Source of the DNA: Gemmatimonadota bacterium
GTDB lineage: Bacteria; JAAXHH01
Assembly (NCBI GenBank): GCA_026702745.1
Contig: JAPPBT010000020.1
Coordinates: 1-64,000 of the forward strand
Direction of reading: 5' to 3'
Length of the DNA stretch: 64,000 bases
Part shown: positions 1-8,588 of the stretch, in pieces
Position numbering within the stretch: position 1 is the first letter of the stretch
How the letters are laid out: every line of letters starts with the position of its first letter
Translations under genes and position numbers: made by a program
The notes under the pieces: generated by a model
The model's database searches: none
Seen by the model: only the letters and a program-made list of their open reading frames with translations
Told to the model about the DNA's origin: nothing

Positions 1-303
1 GGCGTCGAGCAGGTTGTCGTTCCGAAGGAAGTCGAAGACTGGTTCCGCCCGCAGATCGTAGATGTCCATGCCGCGGCCGATCTCGGCGCTCTGGGCAAAC
101 AGCCTTGCATAGCGCGTCAGGAAGGGTTCGTCCTCGTAGAGATCGATGATCTTGCCCTCGGCCTGAAGGTCCCGCGCCCGCCGGTCTACGAACTCGGTCA
201 TGGTCTCGATCACGGGATCCAGGTCCGCGTCGGTCAGCACGTCCTCGACGACCACCAGGCCGCGGTCGTGGAATTCCGCCAATTGCGCTTCGGTGAGGGC
301 CAT
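1..303 (-). CDS. Phytanoyl-CoA dioxygenase family protein, N-terminal fragment
   Basis: The first 101 codons of a PhyH-type Fe(II)/2-oxoglutarate oxygenase; the rest lies left of the window. The protein opens MALTEAQLAEFHDRGLVVV, the usual start of bacterial PhyH proteins, in which a 'F..G.vvv..vl' strand-helix unit comes first. The HxD...H iron ligands would lie in the missing part. The ATG at 303 follows an AAGGAG about 7 bases upstream. It lies last in a run of minus-strand sugar genes. The family hydroxylates diverse small molecules and the substrate is not predictable. The family call is firm for a fragment. Confidence 0.8.
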   Translation of the reverse strand, partial: MALTEAQLAEFHDRGLVVVEDVLTDADLDPVIETMTEFVDRRARDLQAEGKIIDLYEDEPFLTRYARLFAQSAEIGRGMDIYDLRAEPVFDFLRNDNLLDA

Positions 304-513
304 ATGCGTTCTCCTTCACTCTCCTTCACAAATAAACGATAGAGTCTTTTAGCCTTAACAATCCAATCGTTGTGCTGCTACCGGTAACATAACTGTAGCA
401 ACGACCATTGGCAACTTTGGAAATGCCAGGCCCGGTTGAAAACGCGTTGTCCTGCTTTTGCCCAAATTCGCAACTACGCGTCGCCTCATCCCAATGGCGA
501 TCGCGAATCGATA

Positions 514-870
514 TCAGTCCTGGTGGAACACCTCTTCCATCTCCGCCCACCATTCGCCTTCCTTCCGCGTCGGCAGCGGTTCCTGCATGGGCATCATGAT
601 GTCCCACCACTCCTGCGTGACCGGGTCGGCGGCCATCTTCGCCATGTCCGCCTCGAAGTCGTCGCCAACATATTCGAAATAGGAGAAGAGAAAGCCGTCC
701 TTCAGGTAGATGGAGTAGTTTGTAATGTTGCATTCCGTGATCATCTTGGCAACGCCGGGCCAGATCTCGACATGATATTCTTTGTATTCCTCGATCCGTT
801 CGGGCCTGACCTTGAGGACCATGCCGTAGCGCTGGGGCTTGGTTTCCGGTACGGGCCTGTGTGCGGTCAT
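514..870 (-). CDS. rhaM: L-rhamnose mutarotase
   Basis: 118 aa, close to the roughly 105 aa of the RhaM family plus a short N-terminal tail. It interconverts alpha and beta anomers of L-rhamnose in the cytosol. Seen: YGMVLKVRPERIEEY followed by HVEIWPGV (His33, Trp37) and later WWDIMMPMQE; the family places its catalytic Tyr/His and a Trp pair in these segments. Neighbours upstream on the same strand are an aldo/keto reductase and a MocA oxidoreductase, consistent with deoxy-sugar use. A promoter-like sequence lies about 75 bp upstream (947-974). No rhamnose isomerase, kinase or aldolase is in the window, so the pathway is incomplete here. Confidence 0.9.
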   Translation of the reverse strand: MTAHRPVPETKPQRYGMVLKVRPERIEEYKEYHVEIWPGVAKMITECNITNYSIYLKDGFLFSYFEYVGDDFEADMAKMAADPVTQEWWDIMMPMQEPLPTRKEGEWWAEMEEVFHQD

Positions 871-946
871 TGGGATCTCCTTTAAGATGCGGTGTGCTGG
901 CCGCCGGGCAGATGACGGGCCGCCGGGCGGGGGTATCCAAAACAGA

Positions 947-974
947 TTTATATGTTGATGGATATTTCAATCAA
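947..974 (-). promoter_or_regulatory. Candidate sigma70 promoter of rhaM
   Basis: Reading the minus strand, TTGATT (974-969) and TATAAA (952-947) are separated by 16 bp, placing transcription near 940 and giving a 5' leader of about 70 nt before the mutarotase ATG at 870. The surroundings are sharply AT-rich compared with flanking genes. It overlaps the 35-bp element described at 950-984. Confidence 0.55.
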
Positions 975-984
975 TATTGACAAT
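950..984 (+). promoter_or_regulatory. 35-bp element shared with the PfkB-SIS gene upstream region
   Basis: Aligning this stretch with the reverse complement of 11355-11389 gives 30 identical positions of 35. Both contain ATRTTGA-type half sites whose starts are 22 bp (two helical turns) apart, with an AT-rich spacer and a shared ATCAAT core. Two such sites in otherwise GC-rich DNA, each just upstream of a carbohydrate gene, suggest an operator for one regulator. The regulator is not visible in the window. Confidence 0.45.
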
Positions 985-1029
985 GCTATTTTCTGCGTTT
1001 TGGGACATATGCGCCGTCCCCCGCAAGTA

Positions 1030-2190
1030 TCACGCCGAAGCCGGCACATCAGGCGTCGGCGCCGCTGGCGGAGGCACCCCCGGCGTCGGCGCCTCCTCGG
1101 GAATCAATCCTTCCTCCCGCAATTCCGACCAGAAATCCGCAGGAATCTCGACTTCAAACATCCGCACGTTTTCGTCCACTTCCCCCGGAGACCGCGCGCC
1201 TGGAATGACGGCGGCCACCGCCGGATGAGCCGGGGGAAACTGCAGGGCAGCCGCCTTGAGGGGCGTGCCGTGGCGGCCACAGACCGCTTCGATGCGCCGC
1301 ACCTTATCCACGATATGCGAAGGCGCCTTGCGGTAGTCGAACTTCGCTCCGTCCACGGCGCCCTGCGCCAGGATACCGCTGTTGTATGGGCCGCCTATGA
1401 TGATACTAATGTTTCTTTCCTTGCAAAGGGGCAGAAGCCGCTTGAGCGCCGTATGATCCACCAGGGTGTACCTGCCCGCGCACAGAAAGCAGTCGAAATC
1501 GCCTTCGGCGGCGAAACGGGCGAGCATCTTCGCCTGGTTCATGCCGACCCCGATGGCGCGGATGACCCCTTCATCCCGGAGCCGGACGAGCGCTTTGTAG
1601 CTGCCCGTCATCGCTTCTTCGTAGTGATTGTCCGGATCGTGGATATGGAGGATATCGACCCGGTCGAGTCCAAGTCGGGCGAGGCTCTCTTCCAGGGAGC
1701 GCAGCGTGCCGTCGTAGCTGTAGTCGAAGACGGGGCCGACGGGCGGGAGATCGTCGGACCAGACGTCCTGGTCGCGTGCCGGATCGGGCACGAGGAGGCG
1801 CCCCACCTTGGTGGCAAGGACGAAGGAATCGCACGCGGGGGCGTTGCGCGCGTGGGCATTGCGCGCGGGGGCGTTGCGACCGTATCCGCGGTTTGAGAGT
1901 GCGGCCCCCAGGCGGGTCTCGCTCACGCCGCTGCCGTAGAGCGGGGCCGTGTCGAAGAACCCCAGGCCGTGGCCGAGGTAGGTGTCTACGACCCGGGCGG
2001 CAGCCTCATCGGTAACCCCCTGGTACAACCCCGCCAGAGGCGCGCCGCCGAGTCCCAGGCGGTTGACCTTGAGCCCCGTGCGGCCAATTACCGCTTCCGC
2101 GCGTTTGGTCTCCGATGCCGCGCGACCGCTCTCGGCTTCCGTGCGCACGGGCCTTACTGCACTGGTCCGGCGCTGTTCATCCTGCTTCAT
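1030..2190 (-). CDS. Aldo/keto reductase (D-threo-aldose 1-dehydrogenase-like)
   Basis: 386 aa cytosolic NAD(P)-dependent sugar dehydrogenase of the AKR superfamily. Seen: GRTGLKVNRLGLGGAPLAGLY at the start of the barrel, FDTAPLYGSG carrying catalytic Asp and Tyr, LATKVG carrying Lys, ILHIHDPD carrying His, and a late VIPGARSPGEV cofactor segment. The pattern best matches the L-fucose/D-threo-aldose 1-dehydrogenase branch. A low-complexity insert (about residues 106-120, NAPARNAHARNAPA) arises from a 15-bp tandem repeat in the DNA. The ATG overlaps the end of the upstream MocA gene by 14 bp, so the two are probably co-translated. An N-terminal charged tail of about 30 residues makes the start less certain. 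Confidence 0.82.
   Translation of the reverse strand: MKQDEQRRTSAVRPVRTEAESGRAASETKRAEAVIGRTGLKVNRLGLGGAPLAGLYQGVTDEAAARVVDTYLGHGLGFFDTAPLYGSGVSETRLGAALSNRGYGRNAPARNAHARNAPACDSFVLATKVGRLLVPDPARDQDVWSDDLPPVGPVFDYSYDGTLRSLEESLARLGLDRVDILHIHDPDNHYEEAMTGSYKALVRLRDEGVIRAIGVGMNQAKMLARFAAEGDFDCFLCAGRYTLVDHTALKRLLPLCKERNISIIIGGPYNSGILAQGAVDGAKFDYRKAPSHIVDKVRRIEAVCGRHGTPLKAAALQFPPAHPAVAAVIPGARSPGEVDENVRMFEVEIPADFWSELREEGLIPEEAPTPGVPPPAAPTPDVPASA
1831..1875. repeat. 15-bp tandem repeat inside the aldo/keto reductase gene
   Basis: Three 15-bp units (gcacgcgggggcgtt and two close variants) in frame with the reductase, encoding the Asn-Ala-Pro/His-Ala-Arg insert. It lies in a loop, not in a catalytic segment. 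Confidence 0.8.
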
Positions 2191-3277
2191 CTGGCTCGCC
2201 CTGCATCTCGTCCGGCGTCTCGCCCTGCATGGACTCCCCGCGCAACAGGAAGGCTCGGATGTCGTAACGACCGGGACGCTCCACGGGCAGGTCGCCCGCC
2301 TCGATCATCTCCTCGATGGGCGAACTGTGGGTGCGCACGGGCATCTGGACGACCTCGTGGAGTCGGGCGGATTCGTATATACCCATGATGATCTCCACGG
2401 CAGCCCGGCCGTTGGACGCTTCGCCCCGGTGTTCGGACTTGCCCTCGATCCAGTCCGCCAGTTCCACGGCCTGGTCCACGCTCGGGTCCTCACCGGTCGA
2501 GGGGCGCTCCTCCCAGCCGCCGGTCTTCGAATTAATGAGCAGGACGCGCTGTTCGTTCACGTCCATCATGCCGTCTGTGCCGTAGAGGTAGCCGCCCTGC
2601 CGCCGCTCCGGATGAAGCTCCTGAAGAAGCTGCCCCACGGCCCCGTTGTCGAAGCCCACGATGCCCGCGCTGCGGTCCTCGATCCGGATGTCGCGCTCGT
2701 ACCGGTCGGTCTTGCGTTCGATGTTCCCGAGCACCCATTCGGGCGCGGGATCGCTCATGACGTAGCGCATGAAATCGAACATGTGGGAGCAGTCGTTGAG
2801 CAGGCCCTGGCTGCCGCTGCAGTGGACGTGCCGTACGTCGCCGATGGCCCCTTCGGCCACCAGGTTCCGGGCATCGGTCCACACCGGGTTGAACCGGCGC
2901 TGGTGGGCGATGGCCAGCTTGACGTCGTTCCGGCGGGCCGCGATCATCATCTCGTCGCATTCGCCCATGTTGACGGCCATGGGCTTTTCGCAGAGAATGG
3001 CCTTGGGACGGCGCGCGCAGGCGGCAATGGTCAGGGGGGCGTGGAGCTTGTGCCAGGTACAGATGCTGACGACATCCAGCCCTTCCTCGTCCAGCATTTC
3101 CCGGGCGTCGGCATAGCGTTTTCCGATATCGTACCGGTCGCCGAAATCCTGCCTGGCATCGGCCACCGGGTCCGAAAGCGCCACGACCTCGAACCGCTCT
3201 TCTCCCAGGTATCCCTTCATGTGGAGGTGCGAGATGCTACCGCACCCGATTATGCCGACACGATAGACCGTGGACAT
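2177..3277 (-). CDS. Gfo/Idh/MocA family oxidoreductase
   Basis: 366 aa NAD(P)-dependent dehydrogenase of sugars or inositol-like polyols. Seen: the Rossmann motif VGIIGCGSISHLH at the N-terminus, an 'ILCEKPMAVN' signature (the EKP lysine is characteristic of the family), and a C-terminal alpha/beta domain with DYSH-like segment LLNDCSHMFDF. The ATG at 3277 is preceded by GGGAGGAG at good spacing. It is the first gene of a minus-strand unit leading into the aldo/keto reductase and probably the mutarotase. The substrate is not determined by sequence; a sugar or sugar acid fits the neighbours. Confidence 0.88.
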   Translation of the reverse strand: MSTVYRVGIIGCGSISHLHMKGYLGEERFEVVALSDPVADARQDFGDRYDIGKRYADAREMLDEEGLDVVSICTWHKLHAPLTIAACARRPKAILCEKPMAVNMGECDEMMIAARRNDVKLAIAHQRRFNPVWTDARNLVAEGAIGDVRHVHCSGSQGLLNDCSHMFDFMRYVMSDPAPEWVLGNIERKTDRYERDIRIEDRSAGIVGFDNGAVGQLLQELHPERRQGGYLYGTDGMMDVNEQRVLLINSKTGGWEERPSTGEDPSVDQAVELADWIEGKSEHRGEASNGRAAVEIIMGIYESARLHEVVQMPVRTHSSPIEEMIEAGDLPVERPGRYDIRAFLLRGESMQGETPDEMQGEPDEAG

Positions 3278-3311
3278 CTAAGACTCCTCCCAGGACGAAT
3301 TTTGCGTGTAT

Positions 3312-3376
3312 ACGCGTTGCGACAATATGTGTAGACGATGTGATGACGCGTTGCGACGATATGTGTAGACGATGTG
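3312..3376. repeat. Two 31-bp direct repeats, 34-bp period
   Basis: 3312-3342 and 3346-3376 match at 30 of 31 positions (acgcgttgcgac...tgtagacgatgtg). They lie 35-99 bp upstream of the MocA start codon and could be within its leader or promoter. Confidence 0.8.
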
Positions 3377-3529
3377 TGGACCCGTCGCGACGACGCGGCG
3401 AAGCGTTGCACCGATGCGGCGAAACTCGACGATCGGCCGCGCCAGACCTTTAGATGGTCGAAATCGAATATCGGAATATAGACGGCGGCATGGGCCGTGT
3501 CAACGGTCCCGAAGGGGGCGACGCGCGAC

Positions 3530-3626
3530 GTGTCTACGATGTCGCTATCGGCGCCTCGGAGGGGTGTCGACGATCCCGATGTCGGCGCCGCGAAGAGGTG
3601 TCGACGATCCCGATGTCGGCGCCGCA
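3530..3626. repeat. 34-bp tandem repeat, three copies
   Basis: Units at 3530-3563 (diverged), 3564-3597 and 3598-3626 (truncated); the last two match over 29 bp beginning gtgtcgacgatcccgatgt. The block ends 28 bp before the -35 box of the DUF2339 promoter. Confidence 0.8.
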
Positions 3627-3654
3627 CACCGCACATTAACCCGGCGGACATGAC

Positions 3655-3684
3655 TTGACACGGGACCCGGCATTAGCATAAGAT
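3655..3684 (+). promoter_or_regulatory. Near-consensus sigma70 promoter, probable leaderless transcript
   Basis: TTGACA (3655-3660) and TAAGAT (3679-3684) with an 18-bp spacer. Transcription would begin around 3690-3693, and the DUF2339 ATG is at 3693 with no Shine-Dalgarno sequence before it. Confidence 0.7.
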
Positions 3685-3692
3685 TCAGTACG

Positions 3693-5672
3693 ATGGAACT
3701 ACTGATCGTACTCAACGTAATTCTGCTCCTCATCCTCATCGGGACCTTCCTGTCTCTCTCGGGGCGCGTGAAACACCTCGAGGACACCATCCGGCGTTAT
3801 TTAAAGGATGTAACAGACCCGGTTGCGGGGATGTCCAGTAGTGGCACGCCGTGGCCAGACGACGTACCGGAGCCGGAGACTGCCGGCCCCGCACATCCGG
3901 CCGCGAGCGTTCCAGACCAGCCACGGACCGCACAACCTGTCGCGGACGTTCCAGGCCGGGCACGGGCTGCACATGCGCCCACCGAAGTGCCGGGCCAGGC
4001 GCGGGCCGGTGGCGGAACCAGCCGCTTGTCCCACATGCTCCGTCCCCGCACCCGCGAGGAGTGGGAGACCCTGATCGGCGGCAAGCTGTTGAATCGCGTG
4101 GGCGCCCTCGCCCTCGTCCTCGGCGTGGGTTTTTTCCTGAAATACGCCTTCGACAACGACTGGTTGAACGAGACGGCGCGCGTGGTCCTGGGCGGTGCGG
4201 CCGGCCTGCTGTTGGTTGCCGGTGGCCATCGGTTCCACCGGCGCGGCATGTCCGTATTCGCGCAGGGCCTGACCGGGGCGGGCGTGGGCATCCTCTACCT
4301 ATCGATTTACGCCGCCTACGATTTCTACCGCCTCGTTCCGCAACCCGTCGCCTTTCTGCTGATGGCACTGGTGACGGTCGCGGCCCTGCTGCTTTCCCTG
4401 CGCTATGACGCCCGGGCCATCGCCCTACTCGGCTGGGCCGGTGGATTCCTGACGCCGTTCCTGCTCGTCACCGCCCAGTTGAACACCCTCGGACTCTTCG
4501 TCTATATCACCCTGCTCGACGCGGGCCTGATCGCGGTGCTGCTCAGCCGGCGCCACTGGAGAGTGCTCGAGCCGCTGGGCATCGCGGCAACCTACGCCAC
4601 GTACCTGACCTGGTCGTTCCGGGCCGATCTGCCCGAAGGATTCGGAACGGCTTTGGCCTTCCTGACACTGTGGTGGGCGCTGTTCGCCTGGTTCAGTCTC
4701 TACCGGTCCGCGGCCGGCGATACGGGAAGGCGACGGTGGCGATGGATCGCGGTAACCGTCAACGCACTGGGTTTCTACGTAATGCTTATGCGCCTTTCGC
4801 GGCACACGGACGGCATATGGGATTTCATCGGGTTCCAGTCTCTTACTCCACAAAACTATCTGGTCTATTCAGAAGGGATCGCCACAGTCGTCCTTTCACT
4901 TGCGTACTTCGCGCTGACCGCGTGGATCACGCGCAATACAGTCGACCGGTCCGCGGCCGCCGTGCATGCGACCGCGGCCATTTTACTGGCGGTACGCGCC
5001 CCGCTGAGCTTTTTCAGCCCTTACGTCATCGTCGTCATCTGGGCCTTTGAGGCCCTGATCCTGTTCGGGTTCGGTGCATATCGCGAAGTGCGCGCCGTCC
5101 GACACGCCGGTACGGCCCTGTTGGCGCTTTCGTTCATCGGGATCTTTCTCTTTGGCGGGACCTACGTATCCAGCCTGGTTTCCGCATACGTGCCCGTGTT
5201 TTCGACACGCACCGCCGCATATTGGGTCGTGGGCGGAGCGCTGCTTGCCTGTGCCGGCTTGCTGCAGGGCCGCACCGAATCGACGAGCGAACGAAGGCAT
5301 TACACGGTTTTCCACCTGGCATGGACCTTCCTCTTCCTGGTATGGGGCACGGTGGAAGTGCTCAGCTATTTTCAATACCTGGTTGTCACGACGGAACGCG
5401 GCTTGACGGAGCAGCTGCAGAACCTGCGCCAACTCGCGGTCTCAGGCGCCTGGCTGATCGGTGCGGCGCTGGTCATGACGCTGGGACGGTGGCAGGACAT
5501 CCCCGCCCTGCGCGCGGCGGCCATCGTCTACCTCGGCTGCACCGTGGTGAAAGTCTTCGTCTTCGACCTCATGTTCCTGGACACCCTCTACCGGATCGCC
5601 GCCTTCCTCGGCCTGAGCGCCATACTCATCGCCGTCTCCTACCTCTACTACCGGAACCGCCCGGCTTCCTGA
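3693..5672 (+). CDS. DUF2339 family multi-pass membrane protein
   Basis: 659 aa. Residues about 1-22 form a hydrophobic helix followed by a short charged coil (VKHLEDTIRRYLKDV), then a Pro/Ala-rich cytoplasmic or periplasmic linker (about 45-110) with a 13-residue repeat (VPDQPRTAQ.., VPGRARAAH.., VPGQARAGG). The conserved DUF2339 core begins at EEWETLIGGKLLNRVGALAL and continues as many closely spaced transmembrane helices to the C-terminus. Members of this family are found in many Gram-negative bacteria as predicted membrane proteins of unknown function; none is assigned here. It stands alone, under its own strong promoter, and appears leaderless. Confidence 0.85.
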   Translation: MELLIVLNVILLLILIGTFLSLSGRVKHLEDTIRRYLKDVTDPVAGMSSSGTPWPDDVPEPETAGPAHPAASVPDQPRTAQPVADVPGRARAAHAPTEVPGQARAGGGTSRLSHMLRPRTREEWETLIGGKLLNRVGALALVLGVGFFLKYAFDNDWLNETARVVLGGAAGLLLVAGGHRFHRRGMSVFAQGLTGAGVGILYLSIYAAYDFYRLVPQPVAFLLMALVTVAALLLSLRYDARAIALLGWAGGFLTPFLLVTAQLNTLGLFVYITLLDAGLIAVLLSRRHWRVLEPLGIAATYATYLTWSFRADLPEGFGTALAFLTLWWALFAWFSLYRSAAGDTGRRRWRWIAVTVNALGFYVMLMRLSRHTDGIWDFIGFQSLTPQNYLVYSEGIATVVLSLAYFALTAWITRNTVDRSAAAVHATAAILLAVRAPLSFFSPYVIVVIWAFEALILFGFGAYREVRAVRHAGTALLALSFIGIFLFGGTYVSSLVSAYVPVFSTRTAAYWVVGGALLACAGLLQGRTESTSERRHYTVFHLAWTFLFLVWGTVEVLSYFQYLVVTTERGLTEQLQNLRQLAVSGAWLIGAALVMTLGRWQDIPALRAAAIVYLGCTVVKVFVFDLMFLDTLYRIAAFLGLSAILIAVSYLYYRNRPAS

Positions 5673-5701
5673 CCCGGTACGCATTCCTGAATTGATATGC
5701 C

Positions 5702-5760
5702 CAGCCTGGCTCGATCATCCCAGCCTTGCTCGATCATCCCAGCCTTGGATCGATCAATCC
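5702..5760. repeat. 19-20-bp tandem repeat, three copies
   Basis: Units cagcctggctcgatcatcc, cagccttgctcgatcatcc and a diverged third run downstream of the DUF2339 stop codon. The array begins about 30 bp after the stop. Confidence 0.75.
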
Positions 5761-5874
5761 GATTAAAAAACGTGCGAGAGGTTACAAAAAACCTCCGACT
5801 ACTTCGTTAGACCCTATCGAATTGGTCCATTCACTAGCGCGTCCATCTATACACCGACATAACGGGAGGCAATC

Positions 5875-6543
5875 ATGGGAGACGACAAGGTAAAGGAATC
5901 GACGGCTGAGGTGTTCGCCACGGTGGCGGAGGTGAACACACTCTTCCATTCATTGGAGGATATGCTGGCAACTCGATTCGAGGCGATCGATGGGAAGTTT
6001 GGGGTCGTCGTAGATAAGCTGGCCGAGATGGACGCCAGGAACGAAGGCAGGTTCGCCGCGATCGATGGCAGGTTCGGGGTCCTCGAGAAAAACCTGGCCG
6101 AGATGGACGCCAGGTACGAAGGCAGATTCGCCGCGATCGATGGGAAGTTTGGGGTCGTCGTAGATAAGCTGGCCGAGATGGACGCCAGGAACGAAGGCAG
6201 GTTCGCCGCGATCGATGGCAGGTTTGGGGTCCTCGAGAAAAACCTGGCCGAGATGGACGCCAGGAACGAAGGCAGATTCGCCGCGATCGATGGCAGGTTT
6301 GGGGTCCTCGAAGAAAAACTGACCGAGATGAACGCCAGGAACGGGGTTCAGTTCGCAGCACTAGAACAAATGATTGTGGAACTGGATACCAAAACCGAGG
6401 GGAAATTCGATCTGGTTGAGCAGAGTTTCAAATCACAGGAACAAAAGATCGAGCATTTCGTGACATCGGCGAACAACAAGTTGATGGCTATATTGCTCGT
6501 GATTGCCGGGTCGATCATTGCCGGCCTGCTTTACGGCGGTTAG
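5875..6543 (+). CDS. Coiled-coil protein with five 25-residue repeats and C-terminal membrane anchor
   Basis: 222 aa. Residues 34-158 are five consecutive 25-residue units beginning RFAAIDGRFGVLEKNLAEM; 25 residues equals 7+7+11, a period compatible with a long continuous coiled coil. Residues about 160-195 continue as a charged helix, and about 200-219 (LMAILLVIAGSIIAGLL) form one transmembrane helix, leaving a tiny tail. There is no signal peptide, so the rod should be cytoplasmic, tail-anchored to the inner membrane. GGGAGG before the ATG supports the start. It resembles generic DUF1640-like or phage-tail-like coiled-coil proteins only in architecture; function unknown. The repeats are nearly identical in DNA. 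Confidence 0.75.
   Translation: MGDDKVKESTAEVFATVAEVNTLFHSLEDMLATRFEAIDGKFGVVVDKLAEMDARNEGRFAAIDGRFGVLEKNLAEMDARYEGRFAAIDGKFGVVVDKLAEMDARNEGRFAAIDGRFGVLEKNLAEMDARNEGRFAAIDGRFGVLEEKLTEMNARNGVQFAALEQMIVELDTKTEGKFDLVEQSFKSQEQKIEHFVTSANNKLMAILLVIAGSIIAGLLYGG
5974..6348. repeat. 75-bp coding tandem repeat, five copies
   Basis: Five in-frame 75-bp units encode the repeated rod of the coiled-coil protein. Units 1/3 share one variant (KFGVVVDKL) and 2/4 another (RFGVLEKNL), which suggests duplication of a 150-bp pair rather than of single units. Confidence 0.9.
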
Positions 6544-6631
6544 TGCCGGGCCGACCGATCCACGGCCCAAGTGATCCGCACGCATAACGCGCGGGTCGGC
6601 CGGCCCGAGCGCTCCGCGGGCTGACCGATAC

Positions 6632-8500
6632 TTACCCAGGCTCTTCGCGCGCAGTGGCCTGCAGGGCAAACTCCGTCAGTTCAACCGTCATGGGATAACG
6701 GTTGAAGGGCGTGATCAGGTAGAGCCCGTTGAAGTACGCCAGGACGGACTCGATGAGTTCCCGGGCAATGGCGACGCCCTCTCGTCGGGCCTTGCGTCCA
6801 CGGCCCACGCGGGCCATGCGCGCACGCACGTCGTCGGGCACGACGAATCCGGGCACCTCGTTGTGGAGAAACTCCGTGTTGCCGTCGCTGACGAGCGGCA
6901 TGACGCCCGGGAATATGGGTACGCCGGCATCCCGGGTCGCCTCGTAGAGTTGCTTCGCCTGGCGGCGGTCGAAGAGGGGCTGCGTCATGATCATGTCGGC
7001 GCCGGCTTCGACCTTTCTTTCCAGCCTTCTGATCCTTCTGTCCAGGTTAGGTCCGTTGGGGTCGAAGGCCGCTGCGACGGTAAACGCGGTCCTGCCATTC
7101 AGGGTGCGGCCCGAAAACCCCACGCCGTCGTTCATTTGCTTGATCAGACTAATCAGTTCGAAGGACGAAACGTCGTAGACATTGCTCGCTCCCGGCTGAT
7201 CGCCGAACTTGACGGGATCGCCCGTGACGGCGAGGACGTGGTCGATGCCGAGGGCGTGCAGTCCGAGTACCTGGGACTGCAGGCTGGCGAGGTTCCGGTC
7301 CCGGCAGGTGATGTGCAGCAGCGGTCGGATGCCGGCCTCCTCCTTGACGATCTGCCCCACGGCCATGTTGCTGATACGCGTGACGGCAAGAGAATTGTCG
7401 GCCATGGTCAGGGCGTCGGCACCCGCCTTCTTGAGGGCTTGCGCGCCCCGGACGGTAGGTCCGTGATCCAGGTCCCGGGGCGGGTCGAGCTCGACGATGA
7501 CGGCCACCCTTTCCTTGACCAGGTCCACGATCGACGGTTCAACCGCCGGGGGCGGGGGTACGGGACGGGCAGAGCGGGCGGGAGGCGCTGGAACTCGTAC
7601 GTCTACCGGCAGGACCTTCTTGTGCGTGACGATCTCCCGTCCTTCCAGGGCCCGGGCCATGGCTTGCACGTGCTCGGGCAGGGTGCCGCAGCACCCACCG
7701 ATCAACCGCACGCCCTGGTCGCGCAACCGGAGCGCGCTCGTAGCGAAGTACTCCGGCGTCGCCTCGTAGATGAACCGTCCGTCAACGTATACGGGTGAAC
7801 CGGCGTTCGGGAATGCCGAGAGCACCAGCCCCTCCGACAGGGGTACCGGCGCCAGGGCGTCCAGCAGACCCTTGGGACCGCTGCGGCAATTGACCCCCAC
7901 CACGTCGGCGCCGGCCGCGCGAAGCTGATCGAAGGCCTCCACGACCTCGAACCCGTCGTCCGACTGTCCGTGCTGGTCCACCGCGAGCTGGCAGATCGTT
8001 GGCAGGCCGCATATCTCCTGGCAGACCTCAAGCGCCGCCTTGAGTTCGTCGAGCCGGAGAAAGGTCTCCAGGATGATCGCGTCCGCGCCGCCGCCGGCAA
8101 GGGCGGCGATCTGTTCCGCGTGAACCCGCCGGTGGTCCGCTTCGGTGTAATCCCAATGGGGCATACCCCGGGCCGGTCCGACGGCGCCGGCCACATAGGC
8201 GCGGGACCCTGCCGCCTCCCGGGCGATCTCCACACCGCGGGCATTCAAGGTTTCCGCCTGGTCTTCCAGGTTGTATTTCGACAGGGACAGGGCATTGGCC
8301 CCGAAGGTATTGGTTTCGATCAACCCGGCGCCCGCGTCCACGTATTCCTCGTGGATCTTCCGGATCAGGTCGGGCCGGCTCAGGTTGATCTCGTCGAAGC
8401 AGACCTCCATCGGCACGCCGCGGGCGTACAGCATCGTACCACTGGCGCCGTCCGCCACCAGCATGGAAGACTGGAGATGGTCGAGGAGTGATGAGTTCAT
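6632..8500 (-). CDS. Bifunctional homocysteine S-methyltransferase / methylenetetrahydrofolate reductase
   Basis: 622 aa fusion. Residues about 1-290 are a zinc-dependent homocysteine methyltransferase: VADGASGTMLYARG at the start, and the Cys ligands in GVNCRSGP (about 205) and GGCCGT (about 271-272). After a Pro/Ala-rich linker, residues about 335-615 form the FAD-dependent 5,10-methylene-THF reductase barrel (ITCRDRN, AVTGDPVKFGD, MTQPLFD, FPGVMPL). It would make 5-methyl-THF and methylate homocysteine to methionine in the cytosol. The same fusion is known from Bacillus YitJ and Thermotoga-type proteins. No SAM riboswitch is recognisable in the 88-bp gap upstream. Confidence 0.9.
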   Translation of the reverse strand: MNSSLLDHLQSSMLVADGASGTMLYARGVPMEVCFDEINLSRPDLIRKIHEEYVDAGAGLIETNTFGANALSLSKYNLEDQAETLNARGVEIAREAAGSRAYVAGAVGPARGMPHWDYTEADHRRVHAEQIAALAGGGADAIILETFLRLDELKAALEVCQEICGLPTICQLAVDQHGQSDDGFEVVEAFDQLRAAGADVVGVNCRSGPKGLLDALAPVPLSEGLVLSAFPNAGSPVYVDGRFIYEATPEYFATSALRLRDQGVRLIGGCCGTLPEHVQAMARALEGREIVTHKKVLPVDVRVPAPPARSARPVPPPPAVEPSIVDLVKERVAVIVELDPPRDLDHGPTVRGAQALKKAGADALTMADNSLAVTRISNMAVGQIVKEEAGIRPLLHITCRDRNLASLQSQVLGLHALGIDHVLAVTGDPVKFGDQPGASNVYDVSSFELISLIKQMNDGVGFSGRTLNGRTAFTVAAAFDPNGPNLDRRIRRLERKVEAGADMIMTQPLFDRRQAKQLYEATRDAGVPIFPGVMPLVSDGNTEFLHNEVPGFVVPDDVRARMARVGRGRKARREGVAIARELIESVLAYFNGLYLITPFNRYPMTVELTEFALQATAREEPG

Positions 8501-8588
8501 GGGATGAGGTCCGTTGGCGCAGCACTGTGGCCGCCGTTTTGTGGCGCCGCACTATGGCCGCCGTTCGGCACGTATAGACGCGTCCCGG

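Larger units (their letters stand above)
3278..3692. other. Divergent intergenic region with two tandem repeat blocks
   Basis: 415 bp between divergent genes. It holds two unrelated direct-repeat blocks (3312-3376 and 3530-3626), both with a 34-bp period, and the promoter of the DUF2339 gene at its right edge. Reading frames across it are products of the repeats. I see no gene. Confidence 0.7.

Noticed and set aside
3372-3653. 93-aa plus-strand frame in the divergent gap
   Set aside because: Built from the 31-bp and 34-bp repeats; Arg-rich and without conserved sequence.
8501-8588. SAM riboswitch upstream of the homocysteine methyltransferase/MTHFR gene
   Set aside because: Only 88 bp are available and no SAM aptamer helices could be recognised.
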